In this document: positions 12,091 through 22,532 of the stretch, piece by piece
Position numbering within the stretch: the stretch's first letter is position 1
Layout: each line of letters begins with the position of its first letter
Assembly: GCA_016946835.1 (NCBI GenBank)
Contig: JACVTC010000170.1
Coordinates: forward strand, 250,001-282,500
Direction: 5' to 3'
From: Neocallimastix lanati (nom. inval.)
Lineage: Eukaryota > Neocallimastigomycota > Neocallimastigomycetes > Neocallimastigales > Neocallimastigaceae
Length of the DNA: 32,500 nucleotides
Made by a program: the position numbers and the translations under genes
Notes under the pieces: model-generated
Seen by the model: only the letters and a program-made list of their open reading frames with translations
Databases searched by the model: none
Told to the model about the DNA's origin: nothing

Positions 12091-12286
12091 TTGTTTTTAT
12101 TTTATTTTTTTAATGCTAAAAAACAATAAATAAAAATATACGTTGAAAATAGTGGCGTATTACATATATTATACACATTGTACAAAATTTTATGATGATT
12201 ATACATAAATTATGTCGAAATGCTTCACATTCGCAATTTATGTTATAAATTTTATGTTTATATTAATTTTATGTATTTTATAAAAT
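12090..12286 (-). repeat. MULE right terminal inverted repeat
   Basis: This is the reverse-complement partner of the left arm. The shared 20-mer of the core lies at 12211-12230, and GTGGCGTAT near 12152 corresponds to the ATCGCCAC stretch of the left arm with one extra base. Confidence 0.85.
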
Positions 12287-12978
12287 TTATGATGTTACAT
12301 AAATTTGGAGAACCACACGTGAAAAGATATAAGCCACATATTTTTTGAGATGGCGTATTATATTTAATTTATATTATATAAATAAATAATTAAATAATAA
12401 TTAAATAAAATATTATTAAATATTATTATTAAATAAATAAATGAATAAATTAATAAATAAATAAAATTTTTCAGAATATGGCGAATGTAAATCATCATTT
12501 TTTTTGAAATATATCACATTTTAAATATTTTTAATAATTATTTTTTCAAAGAAATTATATGTGCCATTTTATTTTAATGTTTTAAATATTAAATTTATAA
12601 ATAAAATTTTATAAAAAATAATATAAGCCACATTCCGAAACGCACCACCCTCCATAAATTTATCTTATATCACGTTATTTTGGATCATTTTATAAATCAG
12701 ATGATAATTAATCAGATGATTAATTTATTTTTATGTAATTATTAATAAAATAATTTATTAATAATTAAGGTTTTTATTTTCATTTCATATAATATTTAAT
12801 TTTAATATTAAAGTCATATTGTCATTTATAAAAGAAATATTATTATATGTTTATTAATTAAAATGTATTTTTCATTAAGTATATTTTATATAATAATTCT
12901 TATTAAATAACCTTTTTTATACTAAATAAATTTAAGGTTTTTTTTTTTTCTTTTTAAAAAAAAAAAAAAAAAACTTAA
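12287..12978. other. AT-rich region with small GC-richer islands
   Basis: Islands near 12300-12360, 12478-12500 and 12620-12690 carry recurring motifs: AAGCCACAT at 12331 and 12627, also at 11953 in the MULE; and GGCGTATTA near 12352, also at 12153. They may be remnants of related transposon ends. No coding sequence is seen. Confidence 0.45.
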
Positions 12979-13112
12979 AGCGTCGACGCCGAAATGGTAT
13001 GACATAGGAACACTATATGTGGACATCCTGATACAACCCCTCTATAAAGTTTGTCTGGTATTAGTTGTCTGTTGTGGCTGGGATTATATGATCAGACTTA
13101 CAAGGGAAAGTC
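12979..13112. repeat. GC-richer non-coding island, possible fragment of the dispersed repeat
   Basis: About 130 bases of near-balanced composition are flanked by A-runs. The segment near 12982-13005 matches, with few changes, part of the repeat copies at 14475-14890 and 31594-32026 (minus-strand core like ATACCATTTCGGCGTCGACG). The rest does not align obviously. No open frame, tRNA or other RNA signature was recognised. Confidence 0.35.
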
Positions 13113-14474
13113 TAAAAAAAAAAAAAAAAATTTGAAAAAAAAAAACATAGAATAAAATAAAATAAAATAAAATAATTAAAAAAAAAAAAAAAAAAAATTA
13201 GCACAGAATTAAATAATTATTGAATCAAAAAATTATAATTTAAATATTATATAAATTTAACTCTATTTTATATTATTTATATTATTTATAGATACTACTA
13301 AATTACTTTTTATAATATGAAACAAAAAATATATTAAAATAAAAAAAAAAAAAAAAAAAGATTTTAAAACTCAAATCCAAAATTTAATATAAATTTAAAT
13401 ATATATATATATATATATTTTTTTTTTAAAAAAAAAAAAAAACTAATAATTTCTAATTTTTTTTTTCTTATTATACAGGAGTGATCATTATGTTTGTATT
13501 AAATAATTTTATATATTTTTTATAATTAAAAAATTTTTAATCATTCTTATTTTTTTTTTATAAAATTTAATTATTAATTATAATTTTAAAAAAATCTTTA
13601 TATTTCTAAAATGGCAATTTTTTATTTAATTGATTATATAATTATTATTATATTATTATTACATTGTCTCAATGTATGAGATAAAAAAAAATTATATAAA
13701 AAGAAAATAATAATAAATAATATTCAAATTTTTATTTTAATATTACAAGTATATTAAATATATTGTTGAATCAATTAAGTTTATTAAAATATTATTAAAT
13801 TATTTATTTAATTATATTATATTTTCAAATATTTATTCAAGTAAAAATAATTATAATTGATTTTATATTATAAAACTATCTAACAATTTTCTCGGACACT
13901 CTTCTTCATTCAGAGAAATGTTTTATTTTTATAATATTTAATTATAATTTACTATTTAATTAGTTTTTCTTATGATTAAAATACACTATTTAATGAGTTT
14001 TTACTATAAATAATAATTATTATTTAATAATGTATTTATTAACTAAATGAAGATAAATATGAAATAATAAGAATATAATTAAAACATTGATTTATGTTAT
14101 AAATTTTATTACTTTTTACTTTATTAATTATAATTAATATAAAGAAATCAAGACACTTACAAAGAACATTGTAAAATCATTAGATTTAAATTTGATTTAT
14201 GATATCAATTTATGATTTATGTTTGAATAATAAAATTATTTTATATTAATTAAGGTTTGAATATTTCATTTTATATCATTTAATTAATTTGTTTCTTTAA
14301 CAAATATTATAAAATTTTTTTAATTAAAAATCGGAGCTTTTCTTTTTAAAATAAAACATTTAAAAAGAATTAATTATAAACAATAAAAAAAAAAATTCCT
14401 CTATCTAAAAAATTTTATTAATAAATTTTCCGAAATTTATTTTTATTTTTATTTTTATTTTTTTTTTTTTTTAG
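13113..14474. other. AT-rich spacer
   Basis: Homopolymers and AT microsatellites; no gene visible. Confidence 0.6.
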
Positions 14475-14890
14475 ACTGGGATTAACGAGAGGTAAAGAAC
14501 AGTAGGGTAGGGCCTCCAGTTTCTCCCTTAATGGTATCATATTTTCATTGGATTCTTTGCCATATCATTTTAGCGCCGACTCAGACATCTTTCTAAGCAA
14601 GGCTAATATGAAAGACATTCGCTATACACTGTATTATATGACTGGCTTCTTTTCAGTGATCTCTTAAACCATTATAGAGGGAGGAACAACTGAGCTAATC
14701 TTCTCACAGATCAAGTACTCTTTACACTAGCAATTATATGGTCTACCAACAAGAATACTTACCATGGCGAGAGAACACCAATTTCATTAATAGGGAAAAA
14801 TATCCTGGGAGAATGAAAATTACCTCATACAAATTCAGGAAGTAGTCGGGAGGTCAATCCAAAAACCTTATGTGTGTATTAGTCCCTAGT
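14475..14890 (+). repeat. Dispersed repeat of unknown class, copy 1
   Basis: This 416-base block of much higher GC than its surroundings has a diverged inverted copy at 31594-32026; by eye about three quarters of positions agree. Conserved blocks include GGGCCTCCAGTTTCTCCCTT, GCTAATATGAAA, CTCACAGATCAAGT and AATACTTACCATG. The ends look like a short imperfect inverted repeat (ACTGGGATTAA against ACTAGGGACTAATA). No long open frame, poly-A tail, LTR TG/CA ends or tRNA-like boxes are evident. It is most likely a non-autonomous transposable element (MITE-like); an RNA gene or a decayed exon is less likely. Confidence 0.7.
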
Positions 14891-15026
14891 ACTAACATTA
14901 GGATAAAAACTGAAAAGAAATTTCCGAAATCAAGTATTATAATTTTCTTTATTATTTTTTTTTTTATATTTAATTTGTATCATAATTTTATTTACTGGTA
15001 ATTAATTAATCATTATTAAAAATGTC

Positions 15027-15061
<35 letters not shown>

Positions 15062-15306
15062 GAGTTGTTGTTTATTTCTGTTCTTATTATATTAACTTGT
15101 TGTTTATTAATGTTACTCATTATAATGACTTGTTGTTGTTTTTTTTTTTTTTATTATCATATATATATTTGAAATCTCTTATATATAGTTAAACTCCAGC
15201 TATTTTTTCAATAATTTTTAACCAATTTTTATTTTTATTATCAATTACATTTCCTTTCTTCTATATATGTATTCAGTTACTACTATTTTCTTTATATTAA
15301 CCAATA

Positions 15307-15340
<34 letters not shown>

Positions 15341-16437
15341 GAATAAAATTAGGATATTACTTTTCTATATTATGACTATTGTAATTCTTATTTTACTATA
15401 GTTATTAATATTATTTATTAATATTTATATTATTAATATTATTAAATAATTATTTATACAAAAATCTAGATTTTTATATTGTATAAAAGTGAAATAATTA
15501 AAATAAATAATAAAAAATTCATATTTTATAGTTCTACTTCATAAGTTCTATCTATGTAAAAAGGAACTACTTGTTAAAAACATTATGGGGAAATTAAAAT
15601 TTTTAGAAATTGTTATCATTAATAATAAATTATAAAGTTAATTCAAATATTAATGTTTAATATGTAATATTCATTTTATAATAAAAATTCAGTTCTTTAT
15701 TTTATATTAAGATACATATTAATATTTTACTTAATGATTTGTATTTATTCTGTTTATATTGTACCTTGATTTTTATTTAATAATATATACATTTATTTTT
15801 AGTTTCCTTCATTGATTTGTATAAATCCATTTTTAATGAATTTTTTCATATCAACGAAACCTTATCGAAAAAAAATAATAATATTAAATAAAAAATAGAA
15901 AAGATTGAAGCGGAATAAAAGATGATTTAAAATAAATAAAAGATAAATTAAATAATCTAGAAAGTCTTGTAAACCTGTTAAAAATTTTTATAATAAATTT
16001 TATAAAATATTAATTTCAATACCAACATAATATAGTTAAAATTATTAATATTAAAATTATTTTGTAAAAAAATATTAATGAATCTTTGAAAATTTAATTT
16101 AAAAAATTTTTATTTATTTTTTTTTTTTTTAATATGTTGAAAATTTAAAAATAAATAAATGTTAAATATTAATTTTTTAAATTATTTAATATAATTTCTT
16201 AATTATTTTTTTTGCTGTTTTTGTTTTTAAATTTTTTTTGCTGTTTTTGTTTTTAAATTTGAAAAAAAATAATAATAATAATAAAAATAACTTTTCATAA
16301 AATTAAAAAATATTATGAAATTAACTACTTGATCGACGATTTTTTTTTTTTTATTTAATTAAAATATTTTATTATGAAAGTATTTTGAAGATATATTATC
16401 ATAAAATTATTAAAATATATTTATTTATATGCATATA
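14891..16437. other. AT-rich spacer
   Basis: This spacer holds a T-run near 15031-15060, paired T- and A-runs near 15308-15340, and no recognisable gene. A short tandem duplication lies at 16206-16261. Confidence 0.55.
16206..16261. repeat. 26-bp tandem duplication
   Basis: Two consecutive copies contain GCTGTTTTTGTTTTTAAATT, with the GCTG at 16214 and 16240. Confidence 0.85.
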
Positions 16438-16897
16438 TTAATTATAATTATTATTAAATAAATTTTCTTTTAAACTTATTGTGCTTAATTTGTTCATTTT
16501 ATTGACAAATTTGATGGATCCATTATCAAATTTAATTATAGTAGTGCAAAATTTATAAAAATTTATATATTTTATAATAATCAATGAATTGTCTTCATTT
16601 TTTATCTTTTTATCACATTCACAGCTTTCTGAATTATGAATTAAACACTTTTCGTAAGTTATATATATAAAATATTTGTTAGGATTATTTCCTTCTTTTT
16701 TAAGTATAAAATATACTTTATTCCATGAAACCAGTAAAAGTAATATTATATTACATATTGAATTTAATAAAAATTCAAAAACAATTCTTGCATATCTTTG
16801 ATTATTTAAAAATAAAAAACTAGTTATCTAAAAATAGATATGAAAAAATATAATAATAATAATAATAAATAATAATAATAATAATAAATATATATAA

Positions 16898-16933
<36 letters not shown>

Positions 16934-19035
16934 TATTATTATTATTTATTATTATTTATTATTATTATTATTATTTATTATTTATTATTTATTACTATTA
17001 TTATTATAATTATTTATTATTTATTATTTATTATTTATTATTTATTATTTATTATTTATTATTTATTATTTATTATTTATTATTTATTATTTATTATTTA
17101 TTATTTATTATTTTTATTATTTATTATTTTTATTATTTATTATTTATTACTATTATTATTATAATTATTTATTATTTATTAATATTATTGATAAATTATA
17201 AAATTTACAAATATAAAAAAATAAATATAATAAAATATATAAATATATATATATTAATTAATTATAAAATTTTATAAATATTACATTAACAATAGGACCA
17301 AATGCTATACCAATATATAAAGAGTATATAATATATTTAGTACATTTGATACACCCTGATATTTTAATAATTTTCTACCATTTATTAATAATAGAATCAT
17401 AACTATTAAATGAAAACAATTTATGAAAAAATTCATCTCTTCAAGGTTACATTTATATATCCAATCCCCGTTATTATTCTTGACTATATAATAATCATTA
17501 CTTTTATTATTATTCTGATTTAATAAATGATAATGAAAATTGAAATGAAATATACTACATAAACAATATATATTTCTATAAGTAAAGAATGTACTTGTCA
17601 AATACAACTAATAATTGATGAATTAGTGTCTTGTTTTTTTGAATTTATTCGACTAATTCTTTTATCATTATTACTTATTAGACTGATTCTTTTATCATTA
17701 GTATCACTTATATAATTTAAATTTATTTGACTAATTTTCTTATCATTAGCATCAATTGTATCATTTAAATTTAATTTATGATTTTGATTTAATTCACCTT
17801 TTTCTTTTGTATTGTTATCTATATTTATATTAGTACTATTTGTGGATTTATTTAAGGTATTTCTCTTATTCATTACATCATATGATGAACTTGAAAGTTG
17901 GTTATCTGATGAAATTTCATTAATAATAAATTTTAATTTTTCATCTTCTTTTGAGACTATACCTAATATGACTCCAGGTATAATATAAAGACTATAAGTA
18001 AATAATATAAGTGAAATACCAATATGCTTAAAAATAAAATTATAGGAACATTCATTAAAATTAGTATTGGTCATAAAAAAATTACAGGTATTATATATAA
18101 TAAATCCAATAGAAAATAATAAAATTTTGAAATAACCTTCATCCTTAATAATTCTTTGTTTTATATTTATATTTATAAATATAATATATAAAAAGACTAA
18201 TAAATATACTAAAATAATTATAATATTAGCATAATTTTTTAAAGAACTATTGAATAAATAAGTAAATAAGTAAATAAATAAATAAAAGAATAAAAAAAAA
18301 AAAAACAATAAAAATAAAAATCATATTTAAATATATATATATATATATATTAGTAAAAATATTTGTAAATATATATATATAAAATTATAATACATATTAT
18401 TTATAATTTCATTATTAATTACCTGAAATCAGTATATACTTTCGTTTCACAGTTATCTCCTTTATATCCTGGTAAACATATAAAATCGTTTTTATTAATA
18501 TCATTAATATTTTCTTCATAATAAGGTTTACAATAGGCTGAGACATTAATTGGACAATTATCATTGCATTTTAGATTTTTACAATACAAAATTCCATTTT
18601 TATCATACATTTTGATTTGATTCTTTTCACAAGATAAAACATTTATTTCAATATTATCAAAAATAAAATCAATTTTATCATTATAATTATCAATTTTTAA
18701 TTATAAAAGGTAGGTTTTTGGTTTTGCAAATATTCTTAAATTATTTAAATGACATTTTCCTTTTTTTTTTAATTATTAAATTTTATTTTATAAAAAGGTT
18801 TTTATTTAAATAATAATTATATATTAATATTTTATATTAAAATAATAATTAAAATATTTAATAATTAGTAATTAATAATTATTATAATAATTATAATAAT
18901 TATAATAATTTTAATAATTAATTAATATTTTACCATTTATAAATGAACCTATATTTCCTTGTAACTTATAATCTGAATTTTCATTATTGTCTATTGTATA
19001 ATAATCTTGTTTTGTATCTTCCAGTAGTACTTTTA
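16438..19035 (-). pseudogene. Class C (family 3) GPCR-like seven-helix receptor, spliced, apparently dead
   Basis: Minus-strand pieces assemble into one receptor. A possible upstream exon near 18938-19030 precedes an exon at 18423-18734 holding a seven-Cys, EGF-like extracellular segment ending GYKGDNCET. A 176-bp intron (18247-18422, GTAATT...CAATAG) joins it in phase to helices 1-3 (exon from 18246). A long Asn/Ser-rich loop, helix 4 (about 17523-17597), helices 5-6 (to 17285), a 457-bp intron (16828-17284) and helix 7 plus a Cys-containing tail (16438-16827, 130 codons with stop) follow. Lesions: TAA at 18701-18703, TGA at 17598-17600, a frameshift near 17520 after helix 4, and an apparent 2-bp AT insertion near 17305-17312 in helix 6. 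Frames on either side of each lesion continue the same protein, so decay rather than misassembly is likely. Such receptors are expanded in anaerobic fungi. Exact exon limits upstream of 18734 are uncertain. Confidence 0.6.
16852..17180. repeat. AT microsatellite inside a receptor intron
   Basis: ATT triplets merge into a long array of TATTATT heptamers (best around 17020-17110). The array fills most of the 457-bp intron between helices 6 and 7. Confidence 0.85.
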
Positions 19036-19317
19036 TTGACATTGATTTTTGTGTGCAAAACAGTAAATACCACCTTTGTAATGACCAGAGGGGGGTTTAG
19101 GAGGTTTGATAGAGGAAGCAATAAAAAATTTATTATGGGTAACTGATTCATCATTAAGGAACCACGATTCAGCAATAAATATAATATTATATTTATTAAT
19201 GAGAGAGTTAAAAACAACAGATCTTTTATTATGATCAAAACCACAGACATTAGCATACATAATAGAAATGTTGTTAATAGATGGAGTAGGAGGAAGATCA
19301 GTAGGAAGATTCATCAA
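19035..19317 (-). pseudogene. LINE ORF2 start: APE-type endonuclease, 3'-truncated
   Basis: From ATG 19317 the product shows the first two endonuclease motifs: YANVCG with Asn22 and FIAESW with catalytic Glu49. It ends abruptly after GGIYCFAHKN near residue 90, where the composition drops to that of the flanking receptor sequence. The remaining endonuclease motifs and the start of RT are absent. It overlaps the end of ORF1 by 20 bases. Confidence 0.75.
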
Positions 19318-21292
19318 TATTCATTGAAGAAGGAGGAGAGTTAGAAGCTGCTGTGGTGACTTGATAGGAGGTAGTAGGGTCAACAATAGAACAACCAGTG
19401 GATTCGGAAATAATTTTTCCATCTTGCAATTTAGAAGTAGTAGATGAAGTAGGCATAGAATTAGAATTGGAAGAAGGATAATTAATTGAATCAGAAAAGA
19501 AACCAGAATCAGAAGTAGAGCCAGGACCAGAATCATGTGAAGGACCAGAAGCAGGACCAGAAGAAGAAGAATTCAAAGTATTAATGTTGGGGTCAACAGA
19601 ATGAAGCATGGTAGTAAAGAATTCTTTAACAATCAATGGAGAAGTATTATGTGAAATAATAGATTGACATCTTTTAATAAACTTTGATTTGATAGAAGCT
19701 TTAAGCTCTGGAGTAGCTTGAGGGTCAATGCAGCATGATGGATTAAAGTCTTTAAGAATCTTGAAAATTCCAGCTTGCTTGACAATTTCAATAAATGAAG
19801 AAGAATATTTTTTATGAAGAATAATTTCACATATATTATTACCGATAAATGAGATGTTTTTAAGTTGCCAAACTTGAATACCCATTTTCGAAAAGCAGAG
19901 GCGAATACGAGACATTTCACAACGTCTAATGCCTTCAACATATATAGGTACAAGATCAGAAGCTTTAGCTGGCTTAGAAGGTCTTGCATTAAGTACAAGA
20001 CAAGCATCAATAAAGTCTTTCCTAGACTGGTCAGAGTTTAAGAGTTTGGAATCCTTAATAGAATCAGAGATTGCTTTAAATTTGGAGGCAGAGCCATTTT
20101 TTGAAGCTTTAGTAGCGATTTTATTGAATTTGGCTTGAATAGCAGAATTCTTCGAAGATTTAGATCTTATAGAGGAGTTAGTTAAACCAGCTTTTGCAAC
20201 TTCAGCAAAGGTGAGAGGAGTGGTGCGTTTAGTATTGTTAAGTCCTAAACTGTTAAACAATAAATTAATAGGATCATTCTTGGAAGAAAGAGTGTTACAA
20301 TCAAATGAGCTAGCTGAGGTGTTCTTTAGGAGTAAACAGTATTGTTTTAAAGAAATAATTTGTTCATTTTGGGAAATAATGATATTTTTTAATTGATTGA
20401 ATTTTTCATTAATATCATAAAGATTATTTTGGAAATCTGTGATATTCTTTTTAATACGAAAAACATCTTTTCTAAGTAAGTTAATAGTACTGACATCAAA
20501 TGAAGTGATGTCGTCAGGGAAGGATGATGAAGAAGAAGTTTTTTGTTTCTTATTAATAGAAAGAGATTTATTGAAGTCATCTAACAAATGGCAGATATGG
20601 TTGAGTTTTTGGTCATTACTTTTGAGACTAGAAGTAGAGATATCATTCGAAGTAAGGGGTCTTTTACAGCTAGTATCAGAAAAGGAGAAGTGAGTGGAAT
20701 ATGGAGAAGTGTTCGCAAAAGAGAATTGTTTTCTTATGTTAATAATGGTAGTGTTTTTAGCATTGATAGAATTGGAGATATGGGAAAGACGAGTATAAAA
20801 ATATTGATCTTTCTCGGTGGAATAAGAATTATTAAAAGATTCCCATAAAGAATGGTATCTATTCCTCATCCAGTACATCGCAAGGCAAGCTGAATGCTCC
20901 ATGGATGGTCGAATAAAGGTTCTGAATATAGTAAGCTTAACGCCAGGGTTCCAAAGATATTGATAATCAGAAAGAGACTGAAGTAACTTGTGAGCTTTCA
21001 AAGAAGCAGCTTTAAGATGTTCTTTCCAATTAATACCTTTAAAGGTATGGGGAAATCCTAAATAAGTATAAGAATCTACACCGGGTAGTAAGGAGTTACC
21101 TAAGGAAAGAGTGGAATTAGAATTATCAAGTAAAGGGCAGTTAAGAAAGGCAGATTTCAATACGTTGAATTCCATACCGGTATCAAGAGACCAACGGTAG
21201 CAGATATCAAGCATATCTTGGAGATATTCAAGGGAGGAGTAATTTAATTTAATATCGTCGGCAAAAAAAAAGGCTATGAGGGAAGGGATCAT
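19298..21292 (-). pseudogene. In-frame fusion of RT C-terminal part and LINE ORF1 protein
   Basis: A single 664-codon frame without stops. Residues about 1-158 are RT palm/thumb (ADD at 11-13, then a YLGF-type segment and a thumb region). From about residue 160 the character changes to an ORF1/Gag-like protein: a Ser/Asn-rich start, a coiled coil at about 270-323, a basic Lys/Ser region, an RRM-like fold around 445-510, and a Ser/Pro/Gly-rich tail. ORF1 proteins bind the LINE RNA as trimers through the coiled coil. The change lies near 20760-20820, with no UTR between the parts. The TGA ending this frame overlaps the start of the endonuclease frame by 20 bases, the usual ORF1-ORF2 arrangement, so that junction is native while the RT-ORF1 one is not. 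Confidence 0.7.
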
Positions 21293-21897
21293 TAGGCCAC
21301 TTGCTAGAAAGTGATGAGGCTAGGTCATCAATAAAAATGTTAAGCAAAAGCGGAGCCAAGATGGCACCCTGCATGAGTCCTCTAGAAAGTTGAATTTTAT
21401 TTGTTAATTCACCATTAACAAGAATTCTTGTAGTACAGGAGGTGAAAAGAGAGATTAAAAGAGAAACAATGCCAGAAGGAATATTTCTATTAATAAGTTT
21501 ATTAACCAACATGACCATAGGTACCGAGTCATAAGCTTTCTTTAAGTCAAGGAATACGTGAAATTGTAATGAGGAACCAGAGCAAGCTATCTCATTAGAA
21601 ACAATAGCATGAATGATAGTAGAGTATCCAAATCGAAAGCCCGCTTGATTAGGACAAAGATCAAAGAACATGGAGAGTTTAGATCTAATAAATTTAAGAA
21701 GAATGGATTCAAATAATCGTCTGAAAATATTTGTAAGCGCTATAGGTCTATAGTCTTGAATATGACGAGAAGAGGACTTTTTTGGAATAGGGAAAATAAT
21801 AGACTCATTCCATCTTAACGGAGTGACACCCAACGAGGCACAACATTTAAAAAGAGAATATATAGCAGCAGATAGTCTAGAGCTAGAACACGCTTTT
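21249..21897 (-). pseudogene. LINE reverse transcriptase, 5'-truncated and frameshifted
   Basis: This RT fragment starts mid-domain. In order it shows the finger motif with PIPKKSS and DYRPIAL, NQAGFR, the palm motif FLDLKKAYD with the first catalytic Asp, and RGLMQGAILAPLL with IDDLA. The frame then runs out at 21249 as SLFFCRRY. A neighbouring frame starting at 21292 carries the continuation with FFADDIKL, the second catalytic Asp pair. The switch coincides with a run of nine T, so one extra base in that run explains the break. The open frame extends upstream to 22148, but that part is AT-rich and hydrophobic and is probably not LINE. The RT is predicted to be inactive unless the T-run is a sequencing error. 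Confidence 0.8.
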
Positions 21898-22229
21898 AAA
21901 ATTATGATAAAAATATAATACATAATAAATTCCTGACCCTTAACAATTTTTATATACAACGAAATTTCAATATTACCTATATAAAAAAAAGGAAAAAATT
22001 TTATAAATATTATAATCATAAAAATTAATATAAAATATGTGAGAGGTATCATATTATTTTTTAATTTAATTCTATAAATTATATTTATTAAAATATTTCT
22101 AGAAAATAATATTAATTTATTTTTTTTTTTTTTTATTAATTTTATCATTTTTAAGATAATTTTATATATATTAACAATCTATTATTAATTAAAAAAAAAT
22201 TCAATATTTAAAAGTAAAAAATAATATTC
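21898..22229. other. AT-rich flank upstream of the LINE
   Basis: On the minus strand an open frame continues from the LINE to 22148 and encodes a hydrophobic, signal-peptide-like stretch. It could be the original 5' part of the receptor gene, or chance. Confidence 0.3.
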
Positions 22230-22532
22230 TAATTATTGGTTTATTAATAATAAAGAAAAATGAATATCCTCGAGAATATATAACTATTCTTTTATAATAA
22301 ATAATTTAGTTTTATATCAAATTTAATATATATTTATTGGATTACTGATTTAATGGATAAAAAAAAAATATAATACAGTATGTATATTTTATCTAATAAT
22401 TGGTTTATTAATATAAAGAATAATGAATATCATAACTATCCTTTTATAGTAAATAGCTTTATTTTATATCAAATCTAATATTTACTTATTGGACTACCAA
22501 TTAAATGGAAAAGGAATATAATACAAAATGAA
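22230..22532 (+). repeat. Diverged tandem duplication of about 150-165 bp
   Basis: Two head-to-tail copies start near 22232 and 22396. They share TTGGTTTATTAATA, AATGAATATC, TTTATATCAAAT and TATAATACA in the same order. No coding sense is seen. Confidence 0.75.

Larger units (their letters stand above)
9901..12286 (-). mobile_element. Mutator-like (MULE) DNA transposon with long terminal inverted repeats
   Basis: The element is about 2.4 kb. Its ends are long inverted repeats: the inner 134 bases of the left arm (9947-10080) match the reverse complement of the right arm with about ten differences, and weaker similarity extends outward to about 9901 and 12286. Between the arms lies a minus-strand transposase pseudogene of the FLYWCH/MULE family. 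Long TIRs around a MULE transposase are the hallmark of Mutator elements. I could not define an exact terminus or a 9-11 bp target-site duplication. The damage in the transposase means this copy cannot move by itself, but its ends could still be used in trans. Confidence 0.85.
19035..21897 (-). mobile_element. Non-LTR retrotransposon (LINE) with permuted parts
   Basis: Reading along the minus strand, this block holds the C-terminal two-thirds of a reverse transcriptase, then a complete-looking ORF1, then the first part of an APE-type endonuclease. The normal LINE order is ORF1, endonuclease, RT. The block has clearly higher GC than both flanks, marking its limits at about 21897 and 19035. Both limits fall inside LINE protein domains (RT and endonuclease), and no poly-A tail or 3' UTR is visible. 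Tandem copies followed by deletion, or rearrangement after insertion, could explain this. The flanks look like receptor-gene or AT-rich host sequence. Confidence 0.75.

Noticed and set aside
14754-14770. AATACTTACCATGG resembling the 5' end of U1 snRNA
   Set aside because: Only the first ten or so bases fit. The loop I protein-binding sequence and the stem arrangement of U1 are absent downstream, and the same block occurs in a transposon-like repeat.
14886-14898. TACTAAC branch-point sequence next to repeat copy 1
   Set aside because: A perfect match to the yeast consensus, but copy 2 does not keep it and no matching intron is evident.
19929-20848. Several plus-strand open frames opposite the LINE
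   Set aside because: They overlap the 664-codon minus-strand frame, lack domains, and are antisense shadows.
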